A stretch of 7,303 bases of DNA from an uncultured Streptomyces sp. (GCA_946480485.1 CAMLJW010000266.1:1-7303); one strand, 5' to 3'; counted from the first letter of the stretch, positions 1 to 5,451 are shown. The notes: generated by a model from the letters alone, not told the origin. Program-made: numbers and translations.

Positions 1-53
1 AGAGCATCTGACTACGGATCAGAAGGTTGCAGGTTCGAATCCTGCCGAGTGCA
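1..53 (+). tRNA. tRNA-Arg(ACG), 5' end cut by window edge
   Basis: This is the 3' part of an arginine tRNA that reads CGU-type codons. The end of the D arm (GAGC) is at 2-5. The anticodon stem TCTGA/TCAGA is at 7-11 and 19-23, enclosing loop CTACGGA at 12-18 with anticodon ACG at 14-16. The five-base variable region AGGTT is followed by T stem GCAGG/CCTGC around loop TTCGAAT at 34-40. The acceptor 3' strand CGAGTGC is at 46-52 and A53 is the discriminator. CCA is not encoded, as is usual in Streptomyces. The first ~20 bases lie outside the window. Confidence 0.95.
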
Positions 54-71
54 CAAAGAAGCACCAGGTCA

Positions 72-105
72 AGGCCCTGATTCTCCCAAGTGGAGGTCAG
101 GGCCT
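72..105 (+). terminator. hairpin terminator after tRNA-Arg
   Basis: A perfect 9-bp inverted repeat, AGGCCCTGA at 72-80 and TCAGGGCCT at 97-105, has an inner pairing CTCC (83-86) with GGAG (92-95). It begins about 19 bases after the tRNA 3' end. There is no long T run, which is common for terminators in high-GC actinobacteria. Its position is the main argument for its role. Confidence 0.65.
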
Positions 106-142
106 CTGCGTTGGCGTCTCACGGAACCTCACGCACACTCCG

Positions 143-292
143 GTGTGGTGGGCCCTCTGCGACGTATACAACGAGGGCCGCTACAAGCACCACGCCCCGT
201 TCATCGAGCGCCGGAGCGACGGCCTGTGCGTGCGCACGGCGGACTTCCTGAAGTCCATCGGCTTCGACGGGGCGCGGCTCTTCGGGCTGTGA
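143..292 (+). pseudogene. short coding remnant of unknown family downstream of tRNA-Arg
   Basis: A reading frame ending at TGA 290-292 shows a strong coding signature from about 155: almost every codon ends in G or C and the protein is well mixed (segments such as DVYNEGRYKHHAPFIER and RTADFLKSIGFDGARLFGL). I do not recognise the family. The only plausible in-frame start is GTG at 143, which would give 49 residues, but no ribosome binding site precedes it and the frame stays open upstream to the tRNA terminator without an ATG. I therefore read it as the 3' end of a truncated gene. Its place right behind a tRNA, a common integration site, makes a relic of an excised or decayed element possible. 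The alternative is a genuine small protein with weak initiation. Confidence 0.35.
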
Positions 293-365
293 CACCGGGC
301 TGGGGCTCTTTCCGACCCGGGCCCCTCAGGCCGGGCAACAATGTTCCCTGAGCGGTCCTGTGAGT

Positions 366-407
366 TTCTCAGAGAATTCACAGATTCTGGAGAGGTTGTT
401 CTCAGAG
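366..407 (+). promoter_or_regulatory. repeated TTCTCAGAG motif upstream of the response regulator
   Basis: TTCTCAGAG occurs at 366-374 and again at 399-407, exactly 33 bp apart, or about three helical turns. A looser copy, TTCTGGAGAG, lies between them at 385-394. The first copy is also part of the palindrome TTCTC-A-GAGAA at 366-376. OmpR-family regulators typically bind direct repeats on one face of the helix and often regulate themselves, so this is a candidate autoregulatory operator. The binding role is inference; the repeats are seen directly. Confidence 0.45.
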
Positions 408-428
408 CCGCCCAGCAAGGTGTTGGCT

Positions 429-1169
429 ATGACCACGACCTCGCCCCAGGGGCGCACCGAACTGCTGAGGCCGGACGGGAGCCCCGTCCGCGTGCTTGTG
501 GTGGAAGACGAGCAGTCGATCACCGAGCTCTTGTCCATGGCTCTCCGTTACGAGGGCTGGCAGATCCGCAGCGCGGGTGATGGGAGCGGAGCGGTGCAGA
601 CCGCCCGGGAGTTCCGGCCCGACGCCGTGGTGCTCGACGTGATGCTGCCCGACATGGACGGGCTGGCCGCCCTCGGGCGGCTGCGGCGCGAGCTGTCCGA
701 CGTGCCCGTCCTCTTCCTGACGGCGAAGGACGCAGTCGAGGACCGTATCGCCGGTCTCACCGTCGGCGGTGACGACTACGTCACCAAGCCGTTCAGCCTG
801 GAGGAAGTCGTGGCGCGGCTGCGCGGGCTGATCCGCCGCTCCGGCGCCGCCGACCGGCGCTCCGACTCCACGCTCGTCGTCGGGGACCTCACCCTGGACG
901 AAGACAGCCACGAGGTGTCGCGCGCCGGGGAGAACATCCACCTCACCGCCACCGAGTTCGAACTGCTCCGCTTCCTCATGCGCAACCCGCGCCGGGTCCT
1001 CAGCAAGGCGCAGATCCTCGACCGCGTGTGGTCGTACGACTTCGGCGGCCAGGTCAACGTCGTCGAGCTCTACATCTCGTACCTGCGCCGGAAGATAGAC
1101 GCCGGGCGTGAGCCGATGATCTACACCAGGCGCGGAGCCGGTTACCTGATCAAGCCCGCGGCGTCATGA
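429..1169 (+). CDS. OmpR/PhoB-family DNA-binding response regulator
   Basis: This two-component response regulator of 246 aa receives a phosphoryl group and controls transcription through a winged-helix domain. The receiver domain covers about residues 20-135: acidic pocket E26-D27, phosphoacceptor D70 in VVLDVMLPDMDG, switch T98 in LFLTAK and conserved K120 in VTKPF. The C-terminal winged helix (about 148-243) carries LTATEFELLRFLMRNP and ends with the family signature TRRGAGYLI. All key residues are intact. I chose ATG 429 because an AAGGTG-type ribosome site lies six bases upstream and a usual short N-terminus precedes the receiver; GTG 360 in the same frame would add 23 unlikely residues. 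Its stop overlaps the start of the kinase remnant (ATGA), showing that the pair was once a coupled operon. With that kinase broken, activation must come from another kinase, a small phosphodonor, or not at all. It resembles a regulator I associate with the S. coelicolor SCO4020 locus, unverified. Confidence 0.93.
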   Translation: MTTTSPQGRTELLRPDGSPVRVLVVEDEQSITELLSMALRYEGWQIRSAGDGSGAVQTAREFRPDAVVLDVMLPDMDGLAALGRLRRELSDVPVLFLTAKDAVEDRIAGLTVGGDDYVTKPFSLEEVVARLRGLIRRSGAADRRSDSTLVVGDLTLDEDSHEVSRAGENIHLTATEFELLRFLMRNPRRVLSKAQILDRVWSYDFGGQVNVVELYISYLRRKIDAGREPMIYTRRGAGYLIKPAAS

Positions 1170-1723
1170 GCGGGCGCCGACAACCGAGGAAGCAGGCGCC
1201 CACAGCCGCCGACGCCGCGGACGCGGCTGGTCGTCGCTTCCGTCGTGCTGATCGCGGTGGCGTGCTCGATGATCGGCAGGGTGACCACCTCCGCGCTCCG
1301 TTCCCACCTGTACGAGCAGCTTGACGGCTTCCTGAACGAGGCAGCGATGCGGGCGGCCGGCCCCCGAAGTCGGTCGTCGACCAGTTCGACCCCGGTGGCG
1401 AGGGCAGGCCGATGTCGACGCAGTCGGAGTTCGTCCAGCATGGCCCGCAGCCAGCGGCACGGTCGCCGCGGAGCTCACGGACGGCAGCCAGGAGAGCTCG
1501 ACTCGGGTCCGGTAGTTCGTCGCGGACGCCAGCCATGAGCTGCGTACGCCCCTCGCCCCTCGCGTCCATCCGCGGATACGCCGAACTCACCAGACGCGGA
1601 AGGGAAGAGAGCGGACCGGACGCCCGGCATGTGCGGGCCCGACGAGTCCGAGGCGGGACGTATGACGTGCGGGCCGTCGCGGCCGCGCACGCCGGTGCCG
1701 TGACCGTCGACAGCGGGCCCGGG
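1166..1723 (+). pseudogene. decayed sensor histidine kinase, partner of the upstream regulator
   Basis: The gene starts at ATG 1166 in a 4-base ATGA overlap with the regulator stop, but coding continuity is lost repeatedly. A cytoplasmic start (SGRRQPRKQAPTA) gives way, one frame over, to a membrane helix at 1227-1280 (LVVASVVLIAVACSMIG) and an extracytoplasmic start (LRSHLYEQLDGFLNEAA). Near 1370 the frame shifts to VVDQFDPGGEGRPMSTQSEF, and near 1450 to SGTVAAELTDGS. A TAG stop at 1513-1515 precedes the phosphoacceptor box FVADASHELRTPLA (His codon 1534-1536), which is itself broken by a 7-bp duplication. Beyond it, only scraps of an ATPase domain are seen, such as VTVDSGPG at 1700-1723. 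The spacing from helix 1 to the H box is about 85 codons, too short for a normal sensor domain plus second helix and HAMP, so internal deletions are likely as well. No functional kinase can be made. The following 150 bases are unrecognised. Confidence 0.85.
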
Positions 1724-1885
1724 CGCAATCCGGCGCGATGTCGCGCAGGTACTGCCGCCGCTTGTCGAGGACACCGTCTGGTTCTTCGGTACCGAGATGC
1801 TGGTTCTCGGCGAACGGGCAAGGCGTGCGCACCCTGCCGGTTCGGGGGCGCGGGCGCGGGCGGGGTAACGATGTCCGGGTGAGGC

Positions 1886-1907
1886 ACGCATACCATCACG
1901 TATGCGT
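1886..1907 (+). promoter_or_regulatory. palindromic operator candidate upstream of tetR-family gene
   Basis: A perfect inverted repeat with arms ACGCATAC (1886-1893) and GTATGCGT (1900-1907) around the 6-base spacer CATCAC lies 50 bp before the chosen repressor start. TetR-family dimers typically bind palindromes of this size beside their own genes, so autorepression is the simplest reading. No clear -35/-10 pair was identified around it. Confidence 0.6.
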
Positions 1908-1940
1908 ACGCGAAGTACTGAGGTCCGAGGAAGGTGCGCC

Positions 1941-1961
1941 ATGGTGAGGGCAGCGTGGTGA
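1941..1961 (+). other. six-codon upstream ORF overlapping the tetR-family start
   Basis: ATG 1941 reads MVRAAW and stops at TGA 1959-1961, which overlaps GTG 1958 as GTGA. The best ribosome binding sequence in this leader, GGAAGG at 1929-1934, is spaced six bases from this ATG rather than from the repressor start. It may be a minicistron that couples translation, or the scar of a one-base indel in the original N-terminus. Confidence 0.35.
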
Positions 1962-2737
1962 GGTCGGCCGACCGGGCCAAGCGCCCCGCGCGGACCAGCG
2001 TCTGGCTGGAGGGCAAGGAGCCCCCGGGCGGTGCGTCGCGCGGCGGGGGGCAGCCGACCGGGCTCGATCGTGACCGCATCACCCGGGTCACCGTGCGGCT
2101 GCTCGATGCCGGGGGTCTGGCCAAGTTCTCCATGCGTCGACTGGCTGCAGAGCTGAACGTCACGGCGATGTCGGTCTACTGGTACGTGGACACCAAGGAC
2201 GACCTGCTGGAACTCGCCCTGGATGCGGTCTTCGGCGAACTGGAGTTGCCGGACCCGGATTCGGGCGAGGGCTGGCGCGATCAGCTGCGCACGCTTGCCA
2301 CCGCGTACCGGGCGCTCCTGGTGCGCCATCCCTGGGTGTCGCCGCTCATCGGCAACTATCTCAACATCGGTCCGCACTCGGTGGCGTTCTCGCTGTGCGT
2401 GCAGAAGGTGATCAGTCATACAGGGCTGCCTCCGCACGGGCAGATGGGCGGGATCTCGGCCCTCTTCCAGTTCGTGTACGGGTTTGGGACGGTCGAGGGG
2501 CACTTCGTGCAGCGGTGTGCCTCTGCGGGTGTGTCGCAGGACGAGTACTTTCACCAGGCCATGAGCACGATCCATGATCAGCCCGAATTCGCCCAGGAGT
2601 TCGAAAACGCCGCGGGAATCAAGGAGGCGCGCGAGGGCGACACGGTGCAGGAGATGCGGGATCGGGACTTCGGGTTCGCGTTGGAGCTGCTGGTGGCGGG
2701 GATCGAGACGATGGTCGCGCGCGCGTCCGGCGGTTGA
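1958..2737 (+). CDS. TetR/AcrR-family transcriptional regulator
   Basis: A 259-aa TetR-family repressor. The N-terminal ~35 residues are basic and Gly-rich. The DNA-binding domain spans about 36-88, with helix-turn-helix FSMRRLAAELNVTAMSVYWY at 57-76 and the typical following KDDLLELALDAVFGEL. The C-terminal ligand/dimer domain looks like the tetracycline-repressor-like type (TetR_C_1, PF02909), in which HPWVSPLIG and a VEGHF-type segment are common. The ligand cannot be inferred. I chose GTG 1958 because GAGGG (1946-1950) lies seven bases upstream; GTG 1955 and GTG 1934 are in-frame alternatives with poorer spacing. The start overlaps the stop of a six-codon mini-ORF. Neighbours offer few clues: the kinase remnant lies upstream and a convergent oxidoreductase downstream. 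Confidence 0.9.
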   Translation: MRSADRAKRPARTSVWLEGKEPPGGASRGGGQPTGLDRDRITRVTVRLLDAGGLAKFSMRRLAAELNVTAMSVYWYVDTKDDLLELALDAVFGELELPDPDSGEGWRDQLRTLATAYRALLVRHPWVSPLIGNYLNIGPHSVAFSLCVQKVISHTGLPPHGQMGGISALFQFVYGFGTVEGHFVQRCASAGVSQDEYFHQAMSTIHDQPEFAQEFENAAGIKEAREGDTVQEMRDRDFGFALELLVAGIETMVARASGG

Positions 2738-2907
2738 GTGGTGCGCCTGCCGGGGAGGGCGGTTGGTTGGGTCGGGGTCGTGTGCCGGTGCGTCCGCCCG
2801 TCACCGCGGAGGGGGCTCTGCGACATGTGCGGCTCCGCCGCGTGGGCGCGATCAGCCACGGACGGCCCGCCGCCCGAGGTGCGACCCGCGTTGGGGCTGG
2901 GGCTGAG

Positions 2908-3378
2908 TTACTCCTGCGGAGCAAGCCGCGCTGGGAAGCCGCCCGTGGCCACCGGCCCCCAGTGGTCGGGGGTGACGCGGATGATGGACTTGCCCTGCTT
3001 GAGCATCGCCTCGCGGTACTCGTTCCAGTCCGGGTGCTCGCCCGCGATGTTCCGGTAGTACTCCACGAGTGACTCGACCGAGTCCGGGGCGTCGATCACC
3101 TCGGCCGTGCCGTCGATCTGCACCCAGGGGCCGTTCCAGTCGTCACTCAGCACGATGAGGCTGACCCGGGCGTCCCGCTTGGCGTTGCGGGTCTTGGCGC
3201 GTTCCGGGTACGTGGAGACGACGATGCGACCCGCGTCGTCGACGCCGCAGGTGAGGGGCGAGCCCTGAGGGCTGCCGTCGGTGCGGCGTGTGAGCAGGAT
3301 GGCGCGGTGGCGTGGGCGTACGAAGTCCAGCAACTCGTCGAGGGAGACGGCGGTGTTCGTCGCGATGTTCGATGCCAT
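2908..3378 (-). CDS. PPOX-class oxidoreductase, probably F420-dependent
   Basis: A 156-aa protein of the pyridoxamine-5'-phosphate-oxidase-like split-barrel fold. Members of this size in actinobacteria mostly use cofactor F420 (Rv1155-type) to reduce varied substrates. Visible family features are a start helix DELLDFVRPRHRAILLTRR, the strand pair PLTCGVDDAGRIVVST, the cofactor-binding basic stretch PERAKTRNAKRDARVSLIV at about residues 58-76, and WVQIDGTAEV at about 85-94, followed by a helix EYYRNIAGEHPDW. Start ATG 3378 is the first in-frame start; no Shine-Dalgarno precedes it, and a TAGGCT hexamer six bases upstream suggests a leaderless mRNA. Stop TAA at 2910-2908. It converges on the TetR-family gene across 170 bp. 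The substrate is unknown, and cofactor choice (F420, FMN or none) is an inference from family. Confidence 0.88.
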   Translation of the reverse strand: MASNIATNTAVSLDELLDFVRPRHRAILLTRRTDGSPQGSPLTCGVDDAGRIVVSTYPERAKTRNAKRDARVSLIVLSDDWNGPWVQIDGTAEVIDAPDSVESLVEYYRNIAGEHPDWNEYREAMLKQGKSIIRVTPDHWGPVATGGFPARLAPQE

Positions 3379-3384
3379 AGCCGT

Positions 3385-3390
3385 AGCCTA
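3385..3390 (-). promoter_or_regulatory. putative -10 box for leaderless PPOX mRNA
   Basis: TAGGCT (minus strand) lies six bases before the oxidoreductase ATG, the distance expected if transcription starts at the ATG itself. No good -35 hexamer was found 16-18 bp upstream, so the call is weak. Confidence 0.35.
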
Positions 3391-3525
3391 GGCCCTGGGA
3401 CGGGCGTGTGGCTGTCCCTGTCGTGCGCACGTCTGCGACGGTGTGTCGCCCCGCACCGCCTGGAGGTCCAGTTCCACTCTGAGCGTCGCCGCGATGGCCG
3501 CCTGGACCACCTGGTCGTAGTTCAT
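3388..3525 (-). CDS. small hypothetical protein, 45 aa
   Basis: A short ORF beginning MNYDQVVQAAIAATLRVELD, with every one of the first 15 codons ending in G or C, so real coding is plausible for at least the N-terminal half. The tail (residues ~28-45) is less convincing. AGGG sits seven bases before ATG 3525. The stop TAG ends nine bases before the oxidoreductase start and overlaps its putative -10 box. I do not recognise it. It may instead be the displaced C-terminus of the pilin-like remnant directly upstream, joined to it by a single frameshift. Confidence 0.35.
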   Translation of the reverse strand: MNYDQVVQAAIAATLRVELDLQAVRGDTPSQTCARQGQPHARPRA

Positions 3526-3712
3526 GGCGAAGCCCTGGGCCCCTCCGCTGCTCCTCCCCGAGTGCAGTGGACGTGGTCTGAACACTGGCCCCGGCCACGA
3601 CGGCGATGACGGCGACGGCGACGACGCCCAGGAGGAGCGCGTACGACGTACCAGCCGCCGTCTGACTTTGGCCGGACCGTTTGAGGACGAGGCCCGCCGG
3701 ACCGACAACGGG
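3526..3712 (-). pseudogene. Flp/Tad pilin-like remnant
   Basis: On the minus strand the frame reads LKRSGQSQTAAGTSYALLLG, followed by a hydrophobic helix VVAVAVIAVVAGASVQTT. This resembles Flp-type pilins of Tad systems (RGQTAVEYALLLG followed by a single membrane helix). The key glutamate before the tyrosine appears to be replaced (TSY instead of xEY). The frame has no ATG, GTG or TTG between a TGA at 3715-3713 and the helix, and after STALGEEQRR it runs on into unlikely sequence overlapping the oxidoreductase. I therefore call it a broken gene. There are no Tad ATPase or platform genes in this window. It could instead be an unrelated single-span membrane protein. Confidence 0.4.
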
Positions 3713-3757
3713 TCACCGGGGCGAAGCCCCCAGTGGCGCGACACACAAGAGTGGAGA

Positions 3758-3817
3758 GGGAACGCCAGAAATGGCAACGCCAGAAATGGGAACGCCAGAA
3801 GAGGGAATGCCAGGAGA
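3758..3817 (+). repeat. four 15-bp tandem repeats
   Basis: Four adjacent units start at 3758, 3773, 3788 and 3803. The first is GGGAACGCCAGAAAT, the second differs at one base, the third at two bases at its end, and the fourth (GGGAATGCCAGGAGA) is more diverged. A fifth partial unit starts at 3818. The 15-bp period keeps any reading frame. No supported gene covers it, and it ends 13 bp before the -35 box of the next gene. Confidence 0.9.
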
Positions 3818-3830
3818 GGGCACCCAGTAC

Positions 3831-3859
3831 TTGGGCGAGCCGGAGGCATTCGCTAGGGT
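3831..3859 (+). promoter_or_regulatory. housekeeping-type promoter, leaderless or very short leader
   Basis: TTGGGC at 3831-3836 and TAGGGT at 3854-3859 are separated by 17 bp, a good match to promoters read by the principal Streptomyces sigma factor. Only eight bases separate the -10 box from ATG 3868, so transcription should begin at or within a few bases of the start codon. No ribosome binding site is present, which agrees. Confidence 0.6.
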
Positions 3860-3867
3860 CCTGGCCC

Positions 3868-4065
3868 ATGGCAAACACCCAGGGCCCCGAGGGCAACTAC
3901 GACCCCGCGGGTAGCACCCAGATGTTCCGCGCTTTCGTCGACGAGGGCCCTCAGGGCCGCAGGCAGCAGCCCCCCGCTCCGGCAGGACTTCGCATCGGCC
4001 TGACCGTCGGCGTCGTACTCGCCGTGGCGGTCGTGGCCGCGGTCGCCTGGCTCGCGCTCAAGTAG
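3868..4065 (+). CDS. small C-terminally anchored membrane protein, 65 aa
   Basis: A 65-aa protein with a hydrophilic N-terminal half (MANTQGPEGNYDPAGSTQMF, then a basic Arg/Gln/Pro segment) and one membrane helix at about residues 43-63 (GLTVGVVLAVAVVAAVAWLA) close to the C-terminus, so most of the chain probably faces the cytoplasm. It has no catalytic motif. I recognise it as the kind of small conserved hypothetical protein found in many Streptomyces genomes; its function is unknown. ATG 3868 is chosen from codon signature and the promoter just upstream. It is transcribed towards sigN, which is convergent 246 bp away. Confidence 0.8.
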   Translation: MANTQGPEGNYDPAGSTQMFRAFVDEGPQGRRQQPPAPAGLRIGLTVGVVLAVAVVAAVAWLALK

Positions 4066-4203
4066 GCGTACCGCTACTGCCGAGGGAAGGGCGAACCCCG
4101 GCTCCTACGATGGGCCTGGGCATCGTCGTCCGAGGCGCCCGGCGTCGATCGGCCCGTTTCGTGCTGTACGGTCCGGGTTCCGGGTGACCGCCAGACAGAC
4201 GAC

Positions 4204-4301
4204 GGCCGCCGAGGCGGCCACAAGGGCACCTCGGCGACCACATGTCAACCTTCGACGCATCGCACAGTGTGGCTGAGGGGCAGTGGTTGACGGCTCGTCA
4301 A
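4204..4301 (-). terminator. convergent intergenic hairpins beyond sigN
   Basis: The 246-bp gap between the membrane protein and sigN holds two hairpins. TTGACG-GCT-CGTCAA at 4287-4301 lies 10 bp beyond the sigN stop. GGCCGCC/GGCGGCC at 4204-4219 lies farther on. Neither has a T run. They probably help end transcription from one or both sides. No gene is supported in this gap. Confidence 0.4.
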
Positions 4302-4311
4302 TTGGGAACCC

Positions 4312-5202
4312 TCAGTCCGAGATCAGCCCTTCCCGCAGCTGCGCCAGCGTCCGCGTCAGCAGCCGGGACACGTGCATCTGCGAGATGCCGACCTCCTCGC
4401 CGATCTGCGACTGGGTCATGTTTGCGAAGAAGCGGAGCATGATGATCCGGCGCTCTCGGGGCGGGAGCTTGGCGAGCAGGGGCTTCAGGGACTCGCGGTA
4501 CTCGACGCCTTCCAGGGCCGTGTCCTCATAGCCGAGGCGGTCGGCCAGGGAGCCCTCGCCGCCGTCGTCCTCAGGGGCCGGTGAGTCCAGCGAGGACGCC
4601 GTGTACGCGTTGCCGACCGCCAGGCCGTCGACCACGTCCTCCTCGGACACGCCCAGCACGGCGGCGAGCTCGGTCACCGTCGGCGAGCGGTCCAGCTTCT
4701 GCGAGAGGTCGTCGCTGGCCTTGGTGAGGGCCAGCCGCAGCTCCTGGAGGCGGCGCGGGACGCGGACCGACCACGAGGTGTCGCGGAAGAAGCGCTTGAT
4801 CTCGCCCACGACCGTCGGCATCGCGAACGTCGGGAATTCCACCCCCCGTTCGCAGTCGAAGCGGTCGATCGCCTTGATCAGGCCGATGGTGCCGACCTGG
4901 ACGATGTCCTCCATGGGCTCGTTGCGGCTGCGGAAGCGGGCTGCCGCGTAGCGCACGAGCGGGATGTTGAGCTCGATGAGGGTGTCTCGAACGTAGGCGT
5001 GCTCCGGGCTGTTCTCGTCGAGTGCGGCGAGCCGCAGGAACAGGGAGCGGGAGAGGGTGCGGGTGTCGATGGCTTCCGATGTCGGGAGGGCCGACGCTTC
5101 CGGAGCCGGAAGGGCCGGTACATCGACGCTCTGAAGCACGTCGGGCGCGGACTCGCTACTTGTGAGCGTGAGCACCTTCGAGCTGCCCTGGTCTGCGGAC
5201 AT
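4312..5202 (-). CDS. sigN: SigB-family RNA polymerase sigma factor SigN
   Basis: A 296-aa sigma factor of the group 3 SigB/SigF/SigG type. A variable Ser/Pro/Ala-rich head (1-46) is followed by region 2 at about 75-142, with the core-binding and -10-reading segments [20 protein letters not shown] and [19 protein letters not shown]. Region 3 lies at about 145-225 ([10 protein letters not shown]). Region 4 lies at about 240-294, with helix-turn-helix [20 protein letters not shown] reading the -35 element. Start ATG 5202 has AAGGGAG four bases upstream; the frame remains open further upstream but that part is not protein-like. The gene lies 249 bp behind sigF with its own SigB-type promoter. In S. 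coelicolor, SigN acts in aerial-hypha development and sits beside sigF; the name rests on my recognition of sequence and order. No anti-sigma gene is adjacent. Confidence 0.92.
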   Translation of the reverse strand: MSADQGSSKVLTLTSSESAPDVLQSVDVPALPAPEASALPTSEAIDTRTLSRSLFLRLAALDENSPEHAYVRDTLIELNIPLVRYAAARFRSRNEPMEDIVQVGTIGLIKAIDRFDCERGVEFPTFAMPTVVGEIKRFFRDTSWSVRVPRRLQELRLALTKASDDLSQKLDRSPTVTELAAVLGVSEEDVVDGLAVGNAYTASSLDSPAPEDDGGEGSLADRLGYEDTALEGVEYRESLKPLLAKLPPRERRIIMLRFFANMTQSQIGEEVGISQMHVSRLLTRTLAQLREGLISD

Positions 5203-5275
5203 GCCACTCCCTTTGGGTCGGGTCGCGGACGGACGCGGCGGACGCTCCCGTCGAAGGAACGCAGCCTCCACCTGA

Positions 5276-5301
5276 ATACCGGCGGCGGAGCTGCGGCAAA
5301 C
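5276..5301 (-). promoter_or_regulatory. SigB-type promoter for sigN
   Basis: On the minus strand GTTT (5301-5298) is followed after 16 bases by CGGTAT (5281-5276). The Streptomyces SigB-family consensus is close to GNNT(T)-N14-16-GGGTAY. It would give a leader of roughly 65 bases with the AAGGGAG ribosome site in place. Transcription by SigN itself or a sibling SigB-type factor is inferred. Confidence 0.55.
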
Positions 5302-5315
5302 GCGCTTCCGGAAGA

Positions 5316-5348
5316 ATGTCACACGTCGGCAACACGCTGTAGTGACAT
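5316..5348. promoter_or_regulatory. inverted repeat upstream of the sigN promoter
   Basis: ATGTCAC (5316-5322) and GTGACAT (5342-5348) form perfect 7-bp arms 19 bases apart, located 15-47 bp upstream of the putative -35 element, where an activator or repressor could bind. The right arm overlaps an 8-bp palindrome GACATGTC (5344-5351). Confidence 0.35.
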
Positions 5349-5451
5349 GTCGACACCAGGAGGGGGAATCGGCCCTGGAAAAAGGGGGTCTGGTTGGTTT
5401 TCGGCCTAGAACTGTCGAGAAATAGCCTGACGAACGATTCACTCTCACGAG

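Noticed and set aside
1737..1868. Possible remnant reading DVAQVLPPLVEDTVWFFGTE before the TetR operator
   Set aside because: The frame is open and mildly protein-like, but I could not link it to the kinase or any family, so I did not call it.
1150..2163. Long minus-strand open frames across the kinase remnant and TetR start
   Set aside because: The predicted proteins are Arg/Pro/Ser-rich without domains, and the plus-strand kinase remnants and TetR explain the sequence.
2829..2841. GCGGC-TCC-GCCGC hairpin between the TetR and PPOX genes
   Set aside because: Only five pairs and no T run; such short GC palindromes are frequent by chance here. It could still aid convergent termination.
3143..3598. 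Minus-strand frame continuing from the pilin-like helix through the PPOX gene
   Set aside because: After residue ~25 the product is Arg/Pro/His-rich and overlaps the well-supported PPOX gene in another frame.
4058..4442. Short ORFs in and around the gap between the small membrane protein and sigN
   Set aside because: Poor codon signature, no ribosome sites, and one mostly overlaps sigN antisense.
5203..5448. In-frame 82-codon extension of sigN back to a GTG three bases after the sigF stop
   Set aside because: The translation is Arg/Ser/Cys-rich and not protein-like, it would run through the SigB-type promoter, and ATG 5202 has a good ribosome site.
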